From Pseudomonas tructae (GTDB lineage Bacteria > Pseudomonadota > Gammaproteobacteria > Pseudomonadales > Pseudomonadaceae), in the NCBI RefSeq assembly GCF_004214895.1, contig NZ_CP035952.1:3978501-4042500 (forward strand): a stretch of 64,000 nt of DNA, in the 5' to 3' direction. Position numbers and translations under genes: made by a program. Below the pieces are notes generated by a model. The model saw only the letters and a program-made list of their open reading frames with translations. It was not told the DNA's origin and did no database searches. This document shows positions 42,082 to 51,272 of the stretch, piece after piece (the stretch's first letter is position 1; each line of letters starts with the position of its first letter).

Positions 42082-43785
42082 TTAGCTGCCCCACGAATCG
42101 CGCAGGGTCACGGTGCGGTTGAACACCGGGCGACCCGGCTGGGAGTCTTTCAGGTCGGCGCAGAAGTAGCCTTCGCGCTCGAACTGGAAGCGGTCTTCTG
42201 GCTGGGCCTGGCCCAGGGAAGGTTCCGCACGACAACCGGTCAGCACCTGCAGCGAATCAGGATTGATGTTGTCAAGGAAGTTGCCGCCATCTTCGGTCTT
42301 CTCGGGGTTGGCCGAGCGGAACAGGCGGTCGTACAGGCGTACTTCGCATTCGACGCTGGCATTGGCCGGGACCCAGTGGATCACGCCCTTGACCTTGCGC
42401 CCCTCGGGGTTCTTGCCCAGGGTGTCGGGGTCGTACGAGCAACGCAGCTCGACGATGTTGCCATCGGCGTCCTTGATCGCCTCGTCGGCGCGGATTACGT
42501 AGCTGCCGCGCAGGCGCACTTCACCGGCAGGTTCCAGGCGCTTGTAGCCCTTTGGCGGCTCTTCCATGAAGTCGTCGCGGTCGATGTAGATCTCGCGCTC
42601 GAACGGCAGTGCGCGCACGCCCATGTCTTCTTTGGGGTGGCGCGGCAGTTCGAGGTTCTCGACCTGGCCTTCAGGGTAGTTGGTGATAACCACCTTCAGC
42701 GGACGCAGCACGCACATGGCGCGTGGCGCGGTGCGGTCGAGGTCGTCACGGATGCTGAATTCGAGCATCGACATGTCGACCACACCGTCGGAGCGGTTGG
42801 TGCCGACCATGTCGCAGAAATTGCGGATCGAGGCCGGGGTGTAGCCACGACGACGGAAGCCCGACAGGGTCGACATGCGCGGGTCGTCCCAGCCGTTGAC
42901 GTGCTGTTCATCGACCAGTTGCTTGAGCTTGCGCTTGCTGGTGATGGTGTAGTTCAGGTTCAGGCGGCTGAACTCGTACTGGCGCGGCTTGGCCGGCACC
43001 GGCAGGTTGTCGAGGAACCATTCGTACAGCGGACGGTGGCCTTCGAACTCCAGGGTGCAGATCGAATGAGTGATGCCTTCGATGGCGTCCGACTGACCGT
43101 GGGTGAAGTCGTAGTTGGGGTAGATGCACCACGCATCACCGGTCTGGTGGTGATGGGCATGGCGGATACGGTAGAGGATCGGGTCGCGCAGGTTCATGTT
43201 CGGCGAGGCCATGTCGATCTTGGCCCGCAGCACGCGCTCGCCGTCCTTGAACTCGCCGGCTTTCATGCGCGCGAACAGGTCGAGGTTGTCTTCGACCGAA
43301 CGCTCGCGAAACGGGCTGTTCTTGCCAGGCTCGGTCAGGTTGCCGCGGTATTCCTTGGCCTGCTCCGGGGTCAGGTCGCAGACGTAGGCGTTGCCGGCCT
43401 TGATCAGCGCGACAGCCCAGTCGTGCAACTGGTCGAAGTATTGCGAAGCGTAGCGCACCGGGCCGGTCCACTCGAAGCCCAGCCACTTGATGTCGCTCTG
43501 GATCGCGTCGATGTACTCCTGGTCCTCTTTGGCCGGGTTGGTGTCATCGAAACGCAGGTGACAGGCCCCACCGAATTCCTGGGCCAGGCCGAAGTTCACG
43601 CAGATCGACTTGGCATGGCCGATGTGCAGGTAACCGTTGGGCTCTGGCGGGAAACGGGTGACGATGCTGCTGTGCTTGCCCGAGTCCAGATCTGCCTGCA
43701 CGATCGGGCGCAGGAAGTTCGCAGGGATGACGGGAGCGCCTTTGGCAGCGGCGTTGGGAGCGGTGTCGGCAGTGGGCTTGCTCAT
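42082..43785 (-). CDS. glnS: Glutaminyl-tRNA synthetase
   Basis: 567 residues. Class I motifs: [15 protein letters not shown] near residues 43-57 and [11 protein letters not shown] as the KMSKS counterpart. The C-terminal anticodon-binding beta barrels are complete. The start at 43785, five bases after AAGGA, is preferred to 43809. The extra N-terminal 25 residues (Ala/Pro rich) are typical of Pseudomonas GlnS. Confidence 0.97.
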   Translation of the reverse strand: MSKPTADTAPNAAAKGAPVIPANFLRPIVQADLDSGKHSSIVTRFPPEPNGYLHIGHAKSICVNFGLAQEFGGACHLRFDDTNPAKEDQEYIDAIQSDIKWLGFEWTGPVRYASQYFDQLHDWAVALIKAGNAYVCDLTPEQAKEYRGNLTEPGKNSPFRERSVEDNLDLFARMKAGEFKDGERVLRAKIDMASPNMNLRDPILYRIRHAHHHQTGDAWCIYPNYDFTHGQSDAIEGITHSICTLEFEGHRPLYEWFLDNLPVPAKPRQYEFSRLNLNYTITSKRKLKQLVDEQHVNGWDDPRMSTLSGFRRRGYTPASIRNFCDMVGTNRSDGVVDMSMLEFSIRDDLDRTAPRAMCVLRPLKVVITNYPEGQVENLELPRHPKEDMGVRALPFEREIYIDRDDFMEEPPKGYKRLEPAGEVRLRGSYVIRADEAIKDADGNIVELRCSYDPDTLGKNPEGRKVKGVIHWVPANASVECEVRLYDRLFRSANPEKTEDGGNFLDNINPDSLQVLTGCRAEPSLGQAQPEDRFQFEREGYFCADLKDSQPGRPVFNRTVTLRDSWGS

Positions 43786-43880
43786 AGGATCCTTGAATAC
43801 GGGGGGCACGGCCTGGGTAGGCCGACTGAATCAAAGCGCTTATCATAGCCGAAGCGGTCGAGCTGCCGACAGGCCAAATA

Positions 43881-43955
43881 GCAGCTTCAAGCAACAAGCT
43901 TCAAGCGAAAAGACGAACGCGGTGCGCTTTTTCTTGCAGCTTGCCGCTTGAAGCT
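43881..43955. repeat. Inverted repeat of a GCTTCAAGC type
   Basis: AGCTTCAAGCG at 43897-43907 and CGCTTGAAGCT at 43945-43955 pair perfectly over 11 bases. More copies of the GCTTCAAG word lie at 43883-43890. The loop contains a GAAAAG/CTTTTTC pair that can lengthen the stem. It lies in the divergent glnS-ppiB gap. It differs from the REP found elsewhere in the window. Confidence 0.6.
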
Positions 43956-43999
43956 GGAAGCTACCCCCCGCAAAAACTCCGAATAGAGCGAATTTCAAC

Positions 44000-44503
44000 A
44001 TGTCCAAAATCAAATTGACCACCAACCACGGCGACATCGTCATCGAGCTGAACGCCGAGAAAGCCCCGATCACCGTGGCCAACTTCATCGAGTACGTTAA
44101 GGCTGGCCACTACAGCAACACCGTGTTCCACCGCGTGATCAAGGGCTTCATGATCCAGGGCGGCGGTTTCGAGCCAGGCATGAACGAAAAACGTGACAAG
44201 CGTGCCAGCATCCAGAACGAAGCTGACAACGGCCTGAAGAATGACAAGTACAGCATCGCCATGGCCCGTACCATGGAGCCGCATTCGGCCTCTGCACAGT
44301 TCTTCATCAATGCCTCGGACAACGACTTCCTCAACCACAGCGGCAAGAACGTGCAAGGTTGGGGCTACGCGGTATTCGGCAAAGTGACCGAAGGCCGTGA
44401 AGTGGTCGACGCCATCGAGAAAGTCGCCACCGGTTCCAAGTCCGGCCACCAGGACGTGCCGAAGGACGACGTGATCATCGAGAAAGCCGAGATCATTGAG
44501 TGA
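44000..44503 (+). CDS. ppiB: Peptidyl-prolyl cis-trans isomerase B (cyclophilin)
   Basis: 167 residues, cytoplasmic cyclophilin without signal peptide. Catalytic blocks: [13 protein letters not shown] with Arg and Phe of the active site near residues 37-50, [18 protein letters not shown], and [16 protein letters not shown]. It speeds proline isomerisation in folding proteins. Its stop overlaps the GTG start of lpxH (GTGA). Confidence 0.96.
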   Translation: MSKIKLTTNHGDIVIELNAEKAPITVANFIEYVKAGHYSNTVFHRVIKGFMIQGGGFEPGMNEKRDKRASIQNEADNGLKNDKYSIAMARTMEPHSASAQFFINASDNDFLNHSGKNVQGWGYAVFGKVTEGREVVDAIEKVATGSKSGHQDVPKDDVIIEKAEIIE

Positions 44504-45222
44504 TACTGCTGATCTCTGATCTGCACCTGCAAGAAGAACGCCCGGACATTACCCGGGCGTTTGTTGATCTGCTCGACGGTCGCGCGCGGCACGCCGAGGC
44601 GCTGTACATCCTCGGTGACTTCTTCGAGGCGTGGATCGGCGACGACGCCATGACGCCGTTCCAGACCTCGATCTGCCAGGCCCTGCGCGCCTTGAGCGAC
44701 AGCGGTACGCAGGTCTTTTTGATGCACGGCAACCGCGACTTCCTGCTCGGCCAGGCCTTTTGCAAGGCCGCAGGCGCAACCCTGCTGGCCGACCCGAGCG
44801 TGGTCGAGATGGGTGGTGAGCCGGTGTTGCTGATGCACGGCGACAGCCTGTGCACCCGCGACCTGGCCTACATGAAAATGCGCCGTTACCTGCGCAACCC
44901 GCTGAGCCTGTGGATTCTTCGGCACCTGCCGCTGAGCACCCGGCAAAAGCTTGCACGCAAGCTGCGCAGCGAAAGCCGGGCGCAGACGCGGATGAAGGCC
45001 AACGACATTGTCGATGTGACCGCCGAGGAAGTGCCGCGGATCATGCAGCAGTTCGGGGTTCGCACCCTGGTGCATGGCCATACCCATCGACCGGCGATTC
45101 ACAAGCTGGTGGTTGGCGATCAACCGGCGCGGCGCATCGTGCTGGGGGATTGGGACCGGCAAGGCTGGGCGCTGGAAGTGGATGAGCACGGGTTTCAACT
45201 GCAACCTTTTGCTTTTCCTTGA
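44500..45222 (+). CDS. lpxH: UDP-2,3-diacylglucosamine diphosphatase
   Basis: 240 residues, calcineurin-like metallophosphatase. Metal-site motifs: LISDLHLQ (residues 4-11), [19 protein letters not shown], and [11 protein letters not shown]. It makes lipid X in lipid A synthesis. It begins with GTG at 44500, overlapping the ppiB stop by four bases, a pairing usual in Pseudomonas. Confidence 0.95.
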   Translation: MILLISDLHLQEERPDITRAFVDLLDGRARHAEALYILGDFFEAWIGDDAMTPFQTSICQALRALSDSGTQVFLMHGNRDFLLGQAFCKAAGATLLADPSVVEMGGEPVLLMHGDSLCTRDLAYMKMRRYLRNPLSLWILRHLPLSTRQKLARKLRSESRAQTRMKANDIVDVTAEEVPRIMQQFGVRTLVHGHTHRPAIHKLVVGDQPARRIVLGDWDRQGWALEVDEHGFQLQPFAFP

Positions 45223-45227
45223 AGCCT

Positions 45228-45278
45228 CATCGCGGGGCAAGCCCGCTCCCATCGTGGGAGCGGGCTTGCCCCGCGATT
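45228..45278. repeat. REP pair (inverted)
   Basis: ATCGCGGGGCAAGCCCGCTCCCA and its inverted copy, spaced by three bases, in the 57-base gap between convergent lpxH and the efflux gene. Confidence 0.95.
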
Positions 45279-45279
45279 G

Positions 45280-46812
45280 TCAGTGCCCCGCCGACGCCGG
45301 CCCGGCCTTGGCCGCAAACGGCGGCTTGGCCAGCCATACCAGCAGTATCAAGCCTGCGAAAATCCAGCCCATCAGGGTGAAGTAATCCACCGTCGACATC
45401 ATGTACGCCTGGCTGCCGAGCATCCGCTCCAGCTGTGCATATGACTGCCCGCTCGCCCCGCCCAACTGGTTCAGCGCCTCGCGGGTGGCCGGCTCGAAGG
45501 TGCTGATGCTTTCACTCAGGTAGGCATGATGCTGGTCGGCCCGGCGAATCCAGATCCAGGTGGTCAACGAGGCGGCAAAGCTACCGCCCAGGGTCCGCAG
45601 GAAGGTCGCCAGCCCCGAGCCGTCGGCGATCTGATGAGGCGGCAGGTCAGACAGCAGGATGCTCAAGGTCGGCATGAAGAACAGCGCCACGCCGATGCCC
45701 ATGAACAACTGCACCAGGGCGATGTGCTGGAAGTCCACTTCGTTGGTGAAGCCTGCGCGCATGAAGCAACTGGTGCCGATCGCCAGGAACGCAAGCCCAG
45801 CCAGCAGGCGTAGGTCGAACTTGTGCGCGTACTTGCCGACAAACGGCGACATCAGCACCGGCAACAGGCCGATCGGCGCCACCGCCAGGCCCGCCCAGGT
45901 GGCGGTGTAGCCCATTTGCGTCTGCAGCCACTGCGGCAGGATCAGGTTAATGCCGAAGAACCCGGCATAACCGCCGACCAGCACGATGGTGCCGATGCGA
46001 AAGTTGCGGTGCGCGAACAAGCGCAGGTTGACCACCGGGTGCTTGTCAGTCAGTTCCCAAATGATGAACACCGCCAGGAACACCACCGAGATCAGGCTGC
46101 CAATGACGATGAAGCTGGATTCGAACCAGTCCAGGTCATTGCCCTTGTCCAGCACGATCTGCAACGCCCCGACGCCGACAACCAGGCTCAGCAGGCCGAT
46201 GTAGTCCATGGGCTGGCGGCTGGTGCTGACCGGGCGGCTGCGCATCTGCTGGCGCACCACGGCCGCGGCGAACAGGCCGATCGGCACGTTGATGAAGAAA
46301 ATCCACGGCCAGCTGTAGCTGTCGGTGATCCAGCCGCCGAGGATCGGCCCGGCAATCGGCGCCACCACCGTGACCATCGCCAGCAGCGCCAGCGCCATGC
46401 CGCGTTTGGCCGGCGGATAGACCGCAATCAGCAGGGTCTGGGTCATCGGGTACAGCGGCCCGGCAACGATGCCCTGGAGCACGCGAAAGCCGACCAGCTC
46501 AGGCATCGACTGGGCAATCCCACAGAGGAACGAGGCCAGCACGAACAGCAGCGTGGCCCAGATGAACAGCTTGACCTCACCGAAGCGCCGGCTCAGCCAG
46601 CCGGTCAGCGGCAAGGCAATGGCGTTGCTCACCGCAAACGAGGTGATGACCCAGGTGCCCTGCTCCGAGCTTACGCCCAGGTTGCCGGAAATGGTCGGCA
46701 ACGCCACGTTGGCGATGGTGGTGTCGAGCACCTGCATGAAGGTCGCCAGCGACAGGCCAATGGTGGTCAGCAACAGGCTTGGCGGTGTGAAGGAAGCCTG
46801 GGTGCCGCTCAT
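45280..46812 (-). CDS. emrB: EmrB-like drug efflux transporter (DHA2 MFS)
   Basis: 510 residues with 14 predicted membrane helices. DHA2 motifs: QVLDTTIANVALPTI near residues 25-40 (motif D1), WLSRRFGEVKLF (motif A) and LGGWITDSYSWPWIFFINVPIG (motif C region). It exports hydrophobic drugs together with EmrA and an outer-membrane channel not encoded here. Its ATG overlaps the emrA stop by four bases. Confidence 0.92.
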   Translation of the reverse strand: MSGTQASFTPPSLLLTTIGLSLATFMQVLDTTIANVALPTISGNLGVSSEQGTWVITSFAVSNAIALPLTGWLSRRFGEVKLFIWATLLFVLASFLCGIAQSMPELVGFRVLQGIVAGPLYPMTQTLLIAVYPPAKRGMALALLAMVTVVAPIAGPILGGWITDSYSWPWIFFINVPIGLFAAAVVRQQMRSRPVSTSRQPMDYIGLLSLVVGVGALQIVLDKGNDLDWFESSFIVIGSLISVVFLAVFIIWELTDKHPVVNLRLFAHRNFRIGTIVLVGGYAGFFGINLILPQWLQTQMGYTATWAGLAVAPIGLLPVLMSPFVGKYAHKFDLRLLAGLAFLAIGTSCFMRAGFTNEVDFQHIALVQLFMGIGVALFFMPTLSILLSDLPPHQIADGSGLATFLRTLGGSFAASLTTWIWIRRADQHHAYLSESISTFEPATREALNQLGGASGQSYAQLERMLGSQAYMMSTVDYFTLMGWIFAGLILLVWLAKPPFAAKAGPASAGH

Positions 46813-48005
46813 CGCTGCGCCGTCTTGCTGGAGCCTGCGCTGTTGTCATGGATCAGTTTGGTGATCAGGGTATCGGCCTCGACCAGCTGACGGTCGTACA
46901 CCTGGGTGGCAAACGACGCCTTTTGCGGCGGTTGCTGGGCCAGGACCGGGCCGCTCTGGTCGTGCAGATCGACGTCGACCTGGGTCGACAGGCCGACACG
47001 CAACGGGTGCTTGGCCAGTTGCTCGGCATTGATATGAATACGCACCGGTACCCGCTGGACGATCTTGATCCAGTTGCCGGTGGCGTTCTGCGCCGGCAGC
47101 AAGGCAAAGGCGCTGCCGGTACCGGCACCGAGGCTGTCGATGGTGCCGCTGTATTTGACGTCGCTGCCATACAGGTCGGCGACGATGTCCACCGGCTGTC
47201 CAATGCGCATGTTGCGCAGCTGGGTTTCCTTGAAGTTGGCATCAATCCACAGCTGGTCCAGGGGGATGACTGCCATGGTCGCAATGCCCGGCTGCAGGCG
47301 CTGGCCCAGTTGTACCGTGCGTTTGGCCACGTAACCGGTGACCGGTGCAACCAGGGTGGTGCGGGCGTTGTTCAGGTAGGCCTGACGCAGTTCGGCGGCA
47401 GCGGCCATCACTTCGGGGTGCGACGACACCACGGTGTCATCCACCAGCGCGGTGGTGGTGTTGAGCTGCTGCCGGGCATCACTCAAGGCACTCTGGGCCG
47501 ACGACAGGTCGTCGCGGGCATGGGACAGTTCTTCCTGGGAGATGGCGCCGCCAGCCGCCAGGGTCCGGCGACGATTGAAGTTGTCCTGGGCCTTTTGCAG
47601 CTCGGCCTGGCGCGCAGCCACCTGGGCTTTCTTGCCATCGACGTTGCTGTACAGCCCGCGCACCTGGCGCACGGCACGGGCCAGCTTGGCTTGCGCAGCT
47701 TGCAGGCCAACCTCGGCATCGCTTGGGTCGAACGCGATGAGCACTTGCCCTTCATGGACCAGGTCGCCATCGTCCGCGCCAATGCTGACCACGGTGCCGG
47801 TCACCTGCGGGGTGATTTCCACCACGTTGCCGTTGACATAGGCATCGTCGGTCTCCTCGCTCCAGCGCCCATAGAGTTCATGCCAGGCCCAGACCGCAGC
47901 GCCGCCGACAACAATCAGCAGCACCAACGCCAGCAACCAGGTTTTGCGCTTGCGCGCGTTGTCGAGGTCCTGGGTGGTGTCATCCGCAGAAGAAATAGTG
48001 GCCAT
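46809..48005 (-). CDS. emrA: EmrA-like membrane fusion protein (HlyD family)
   Basis: 398 residues. One N-terminal membrane helix near residues 25-46 (LLALVLLIVVGGAAVW), a biotinyl-lipoyl-like segment (VVSIGADDGDLVHEGQVLIAFD), a helical hairpin (about 85-200) and a beta-barrel with VTGYVAKRTVQLGQRLQPG. It bridges EmrB to an outer-membrane channel across the periplasm. Middle gene of marR-emrA-emrB. Confidence 0.93.
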   Translation of the reverse strand: MATISSADDTTQDLDNARKRKTWLLALVLLIVVGGAAVWAWHELYGRWSEETDDAYVNGNVVEITPQVTGTVVSIGADDGDLVHEGQVLIAFDPSDAEVGLQAAQAKLARAVRQVRGLYSNVDGKKAQVAARQAELQKAQDNFNRRRTLAAGGAISQEELSHARDDLSSAQSALSDARQQLNTTTALVDDTVVSSHPEVMAAAAELRQAYLNNARTTLVAPVTGYVAKRTVQLGQRLQPGIATMAVIPLDQLWIDANFKETQLRNMRIGQPVDIVADLYGSDVKYSGTIDSLGAGTGSAFALLPAQNATGNWIKIVQRVPVRIHINAEQLAKHPLRVGLSTQVDVDLHDQSGPVLAQQPPQKASFATQVYDRQLVEADTLITKLIHDNSAGSSKTAQR

Positions 48006-48059
48006 TTCAGATACCTTGGCTTAGTGAATGCGTGAAGTCGAAAACAGGGAGCCTGGTGC

Positions 48060-48533
48060 TCATTTGGCCCCCACACGCATGGCTGTCAGGGTGTCGCCGG
48101 CAGCCAGCAGCACCTTGGTCAGAATGGCTTCGAGGGTGGCCAGCTCGCCGGGTTCGAGCACCCCAACCAGCTCGTTCATCGCCGCAGCACCGATCTGCGG
48201 CAACTGGTCGGCGAGCTTCTGGCCCTCTTCGCTGAGCTCCAGACGAATCTGCCGGCGGTCGTCAGGGCAGCGGCGGCGGATGATCAGGTCTTTTTGCTCG
48301 AGGCGGTCGAGCATGCGCGTCATCGAACCGCTGTCCACCGACAGATAACGGCACAGCTCGGCCGGGGTGTCGACGCCGTACTGGGCGACGATGATCAGCA
48401 CCTTGAACTGCGCGGCGGTGACGCCGTAGGGCTGCATATGGCTATCGAGGATGCGGTCCTTGACCAGCGCGGCGCGGCCCAGAAGCATGCCGAGGGTGCA
48501 GTTCTGGAAGTTTTCCGGGGTGTAGTGCTGCAT
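48060..48533 (-). CDS. MarR-family repressor of the emr operon
   Basis: 157 residues, winged-helix MarR fold with VTAAQFKVLIIVAQYGVDTPAELCRYLSVDSGSMTRMLDRLEQKDLIIRRRCPDDRRQ as DNA-binding core. Counterpart of EmrR/MprA, which represses emrAB until drugs bind. The start at 48533 leaves the two CTGCTTAGGCAG sites (48546-48586) in the untranslated region; a start at 48569 would put one inside the gene. It lies 54 bases before emrA on the same strand. Confidence 0.88.
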   Translation of the reverse strand: MQHYTPENFQNCTLGMLLGRAALVKDRILDSHMQPYGVTAAQFKVLIIVAQYGVDTPAELCRYLSVDSGSMTRMLDRLEQKDLIIRRRCPDDRRQIRLELSEEGQKLADQLPQIGAAAMNELVGVLEPGELATLEAILTKVLLAAGDTLTAMRVGAK

Positions 48534-48545
48534 GGACGTAGATAC

Positions 48546-48586
48546 CTGCTTAGGCAGTAAGTTACACAATGTTACTGCTTAGGCAG
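48546..48586. promoter_or_regulatory. Twin operator of the MarR repressor
   Basis: CTGCTTAGGCAG occurs at 48546-48557 and again at 48575-48586, 29 bases apart, each a near-palindrome extended by GTTA/TAAC-like flanks. They lie directly before the MarR gene, so autoregulation of the emr operon is likely. Confidence 0.7.
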
Positions 48587-48636
48587 CTAACGTCAAGACA
48601 TTAATTAGCTTGCTTATTATTTGGATGATAGAAGGC

Positions 48637-48692
48637 CATCGCTGGGCAAGCCCGCTCCCACAGGTTTTGTGGGAGCGGGCTTGCCCCGCGAT
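48637..48692. repeat. REP pair (inverted)
   Basis: ATCGCTGGGCAAGCCCGCTCCCAC and its inverted copy GTGGGAGCGGGCTTGCCCCGCGAT with an eight-base loop, between the emr promoter and the end of miaE. Confidence 0.95.
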
Positions 48693-48697
48693 GAGGC

Positions 48698-49303
48698 TTA
48701 GGCAGGCACGCCACTATGAAAGCGAAACTCTTCATCCGGGCTGCTGATCAGTTCGGCCTCGACCGCCCTAACCTTCTCCACCACCCGCTCGATATCCGCC
48801 GCCTCACCGTACTGGTGGGCAAGCTTCAGGTAACCCTGGTAGTGCCGCGCCTCGCTGTTGAGCAAGCCGTGATAGAACTTGCCCAGCTCCTCGTCCAGGT
48901 GCGGTACCAGCGCGGCAAAACGCTCGCAGCTGCGCGCTTCGATGAACGCCCCCACCACCAGGGTGTCCACCAGCTTCACCGGTTCATGGGTGCGCACCAC
49001 CCGGCGCAGGCCCGAGGCATAGCGCCCGGCCGACAACGGCCGCAGGCCAATCTTGCGGCGTTTCATCAGGCGCAGCACCTGCTCGTGGTGTACCAGCTCT
49101 TCACGGGCCAGACGCGACATCATGTTGATCAGGTCAAGGTGGGTGTTGTACTTGGCCATCAGGCTCAGCGCGGTGCTGGCGGCCTTGAACTCGCAGTTCT
49201 TGTGATCGATCAGCAGGGTTTCCTGGTCGGCAAGCGCCGCCTGGACCCAGGCGTCAGGGGTACGGCAGCCAAGGAAGGCTTCGATTTCGGGAATAAGGGA
49301 CAT
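48698..49303 (-). CDS. miaE: tRNA-(ms2io6A)-hydroxylase
   Basis: 201 residues, diiron ferritin-like helical protein. Metal ligands are in FKAASTAL with Glu before it, EELVHHEQVLRLMKRRKIG (E-x-x-H), and a second pair in EARSCERFAAL and EARHYQGYL. It hydroxylates the isopentenyl group of ms2i6A37 in tRNA. Start at 49303 (MSLIPEIEAFLG) instead of the longer frame to 49333. Confidence 0.93.
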   Translation of the reverse strand: MSLIPEIEAFLGCRTPDAWVQAALADQETLLIDHKNCEFKAASTALSLMAKYNTHLDLINMMSRLAREELVHHEQVLRLMKRRKIGLRPLSAGRYASGLRRVVRTHEPVKLVDTLVVGAFIEARSCERFAALVPHLDEELGKFYHGLLNSEARHYQGYLKLAHQYGEAADIERVVEKVRAVEAELISSPDEEFRFHSGVPA

Positions 49304-49461
49304 AGGCTCACAAACAGGCAGGGCAAACGGCAAGAGCGGCGATTATACCGGCGGCAGCGGCGATCACCAGTCAACTATGCTTGATACATATCAACGCCCA
49401 TTGCAGTTGGCGCCGACTATAGTCAGGCATTGGCCGCCATTCATGAAGGGAGTTCACGCTC

Positions 49462-50325
49462 ATGCAAGCAGTACGTAGCATCCTGGTGGTACTTGATCCC
49501 GAGCATGCCCACAGCCGCGCGCTGACCCGGGCCAAACTGATCGCCGGCGTCACCGGCGCGCGCCTGCACCTGTTGATGTGCGACAAGAAACAGGACCACA
49601 GCGCCCTGCTCAGCCTGCTGGCCAGCCAACTGCATGACGACGGCTATGACAACGTGACCCAGGAGCAGGCCTGGCACGACACCCTGCACGAGTCGATCAT
49701 CGGTGTGCAGCAAGCCGAAGGCTGCGACCTGGTGATCAAGGAGCACCGCCCGGACAATCCGCTGAAAAAAGCCCTGCTCACCCCCAGCGACTGGAAGCTG
49801 CTGCGCCAGTGCCCGTGCGCGGTGCTGATGGTCAAGACCGAACGCCCTTGGACTGGCGGGGTGATCCTCGCAGCAGTGGACGTCGGCAACCATGACGAGG
49901 CGCATCGCCTGCTGCACAAAAGCATCATCGACCACGGCTACGAGATCGCCAATCTGGCCAAGGGCAACCTGCATGTAATCAGCGCCCATCCATCACCGAT
50001 GCTGTCGGCGGCGGACCCGGTCTACCAATTGAAAGAAACCATCGAGCAACGCTATCGCGAGGAATGCGCAGCGTTCCAGGCCGAGTTCGATATCAAGGAC
50101 GACCGCCTGCATGTGGCCGAAGGGCCGGCGGATGTGCTGATTCCCTACACCGCCAGCAAATACGATGCAGTGGTGACGGTGATCGGTACCGTGGCGCGCA
50201 CCGGGATTTCCGGGGCGTTGATCGGTAATACTGCCGAGGTGGTGCTTGATTCGCTGGAATGCGATGTGCTGGTGCTCAAGACCGAGGAAGTGAAGGTGCA
50301 CCTTACCGAACTGGCGCAGGGCTGA
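49462..50325 (+). CDS. Tandem universal stress protein
   Basis: 287 residues, two Usp domains in tandem (about 1-140 and 150-285). The second has the ATP-binding G-x2-G-x9-G-(S/T)-like pattern in GTVARTGISGALIGNTAEVVLDSL. The first lacks it in clear form (LLTPSDWKLLRQCPCAVLMV). AAGGGAG precedes the ATG by about 10 bases. Role in stress survival; trigger unknown. Like UspE in size. Confidence 0.9.
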   Translation: MQAVRSILVVLDPEHAHSRALTRAKLIAGVTGARLHLLMCDKKQDHSALLSLLASQLHDDGYDNVTQEQAWHDTLHESIIGVQQAEGCDLVIKEHRPDNPLKKALLTPSDWKLLRQCPCAVLMVKTERPWTGGVILAAVDVGNHDEAHRLLHKSIIDHGYEIANLAKGNLHVISAHPSPMLSAADPVYQLKETIEQRYREECAAFQAEFDIKDDRLHVAEGPADVLIPYTASKYDAVVTVIGTVARTGISGALIGNTAEVVLDSLECDVLVLKTEEVKVHLTELAQG

Positions 50326-50331
50326 GGGTCT

Positions 50332-50388
50332 CATCGCGGGGCAAGCCCGCTCCTACGGCACCTGTAGGAGCAGGCTTGCCCCGCGATG
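50332..50388. repeat. REP pair (inverted)
   Basis: ATCGCGGGGCAAGCCCGCTCCTAC and inverted copy GTAGGAGCAGGCTTGCCCCGCGAT with one mismatch, between the convergent stress-protein and DUF1289 genes. Confidence 0.95.
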
Positions 50389-50398
50389 CATTCACTGC

Positions 50399-50866
50399 CT
50401 AACCCAAGGCATCCCTGAGAAACCCCGGCGCGATGTAACGCTGATAGTGGGCTTCGGACAGCAGGAAGAATTCCCGATCAATGGCATCGCGCAACTCGGG
50501 CAGTTCCCAGTCGCGAAACTCCGGCAGCAGCACCATGCCGTAGGCCTCCAGCTCACGGATCACCCGCGCCCCGCGGGCAATCAATTGATAGGCCCAGCAG
50601 TATTCGGACTGGTGCACCACGAAGCGGATCTTGCGCATTTCCAGTTGCTGGCGCAGGCGCGTGGCATCAAAGACTTCAAGTTTGGCCACCATGACCTGCA
50701 CCAGCAACTGCTCCAGGCGCAGCCACACCGCACGCTTCTCATCTTCGTTGTAGCCGTTCCAGTTGATCACTTCATGATGAAAACGCTTGCAGCCGCGGCA
50801 CACCAGATCCCCGTAAACCGTGGAGCAGAGGCCGACACAGGGCGTTTTAATTGACTGATTGGACAT
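50399..50866 (-). CDS. DUF1289-family protein
   Basis: 155 residues. The N-terminus has the DUF1289 pattern TPCVGLCSTVYGDLVCRGCKRF, with four Cys in a C-x3-C-x8-C-x2-C spacing, likely binding zinc or an iron-sulfur cluster, followed by E-V-I-N-W-x-x-Y. The C-terminal 100 residues are helical and extra to the short form of the family. Function unknown. It diverges from acnB. Confidence 0.85.
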   Translation of the reverse strand: MSNQSIKTPCVGLCSTVYGDLVCRGCKRFHHEVINWNGYNEDEKRAVWLRLEQLLVQVMVAKLEVFDATRLRQQLEMRKIRFVVHQSEYCWAYQLIARGARVIRELEAYGMVLLPEFRDWELPELRDAIDREFFLLSEAHYQRYIAPGFLRDALG

Positions 50867-51015
50867 GAAAAGTAAGGCAGCTTCGCGGTGGAACAGGCTG
50901 TCATGTTAGCCCTTTGTCTAACGGGGGTCACCCGCTAAAGTCATCCAGCGCGCCTTACCTTTATCGACTTTTTGCCGTAGAATCATCCGGCCTTTTCAAG
51001 GCAGCAATGTCCGTT

Positions 51016-51153
51016 AGAAGCTGTTTTCAAAGCGTCACGAGCACAGTTGATCCGGTAGAACGGCGTTGGCCCGGGATATTCGCTTCGCGCATGTCCCGCG
51101 CCAGCCCTCATCAGCCTCCGTTCTACAGGCGTAAAACTTTGAAAGCAGCTTCT
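51016..51153 (+). ncRNA. Long-hairpin leader element before acnB
   Basis: AGAAGCTGTTTTCAAAG at 51016-51032 pairs with CTTTGAAAGCAGCTTCT at 51137-51153: 17 pairs with one G-U wobble. Inside it GTAGAACGG at 51055-51063 pairs perfectly with CCGTTCTAC at 51118-51126. The structure ends 120 bases before the acnB start and has no gene-like reading frame. It may be a cis-acting 5' leader or a separate small RNA. Confidence 0.5.
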
Positions 51154-51272
51154 GTAAGGATTTCCTGCAACCCTGGCTACGCGGCCCAAGAAGCCGTATT
51201 GCGCACGGCTGCCGGAATTTCTGGATGAGCGTCCCGGACACCCATTTGGGACCACTGATGAGGGTAATAACT

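Noticed and set aside
40675..43848. 1057-residue plus-strand open frame opposite cysS and glnS
   Set aside because: Spans two real synthetase genes antisense to it; its translation has no recognisable motif and it arises from GC-rich third positions.
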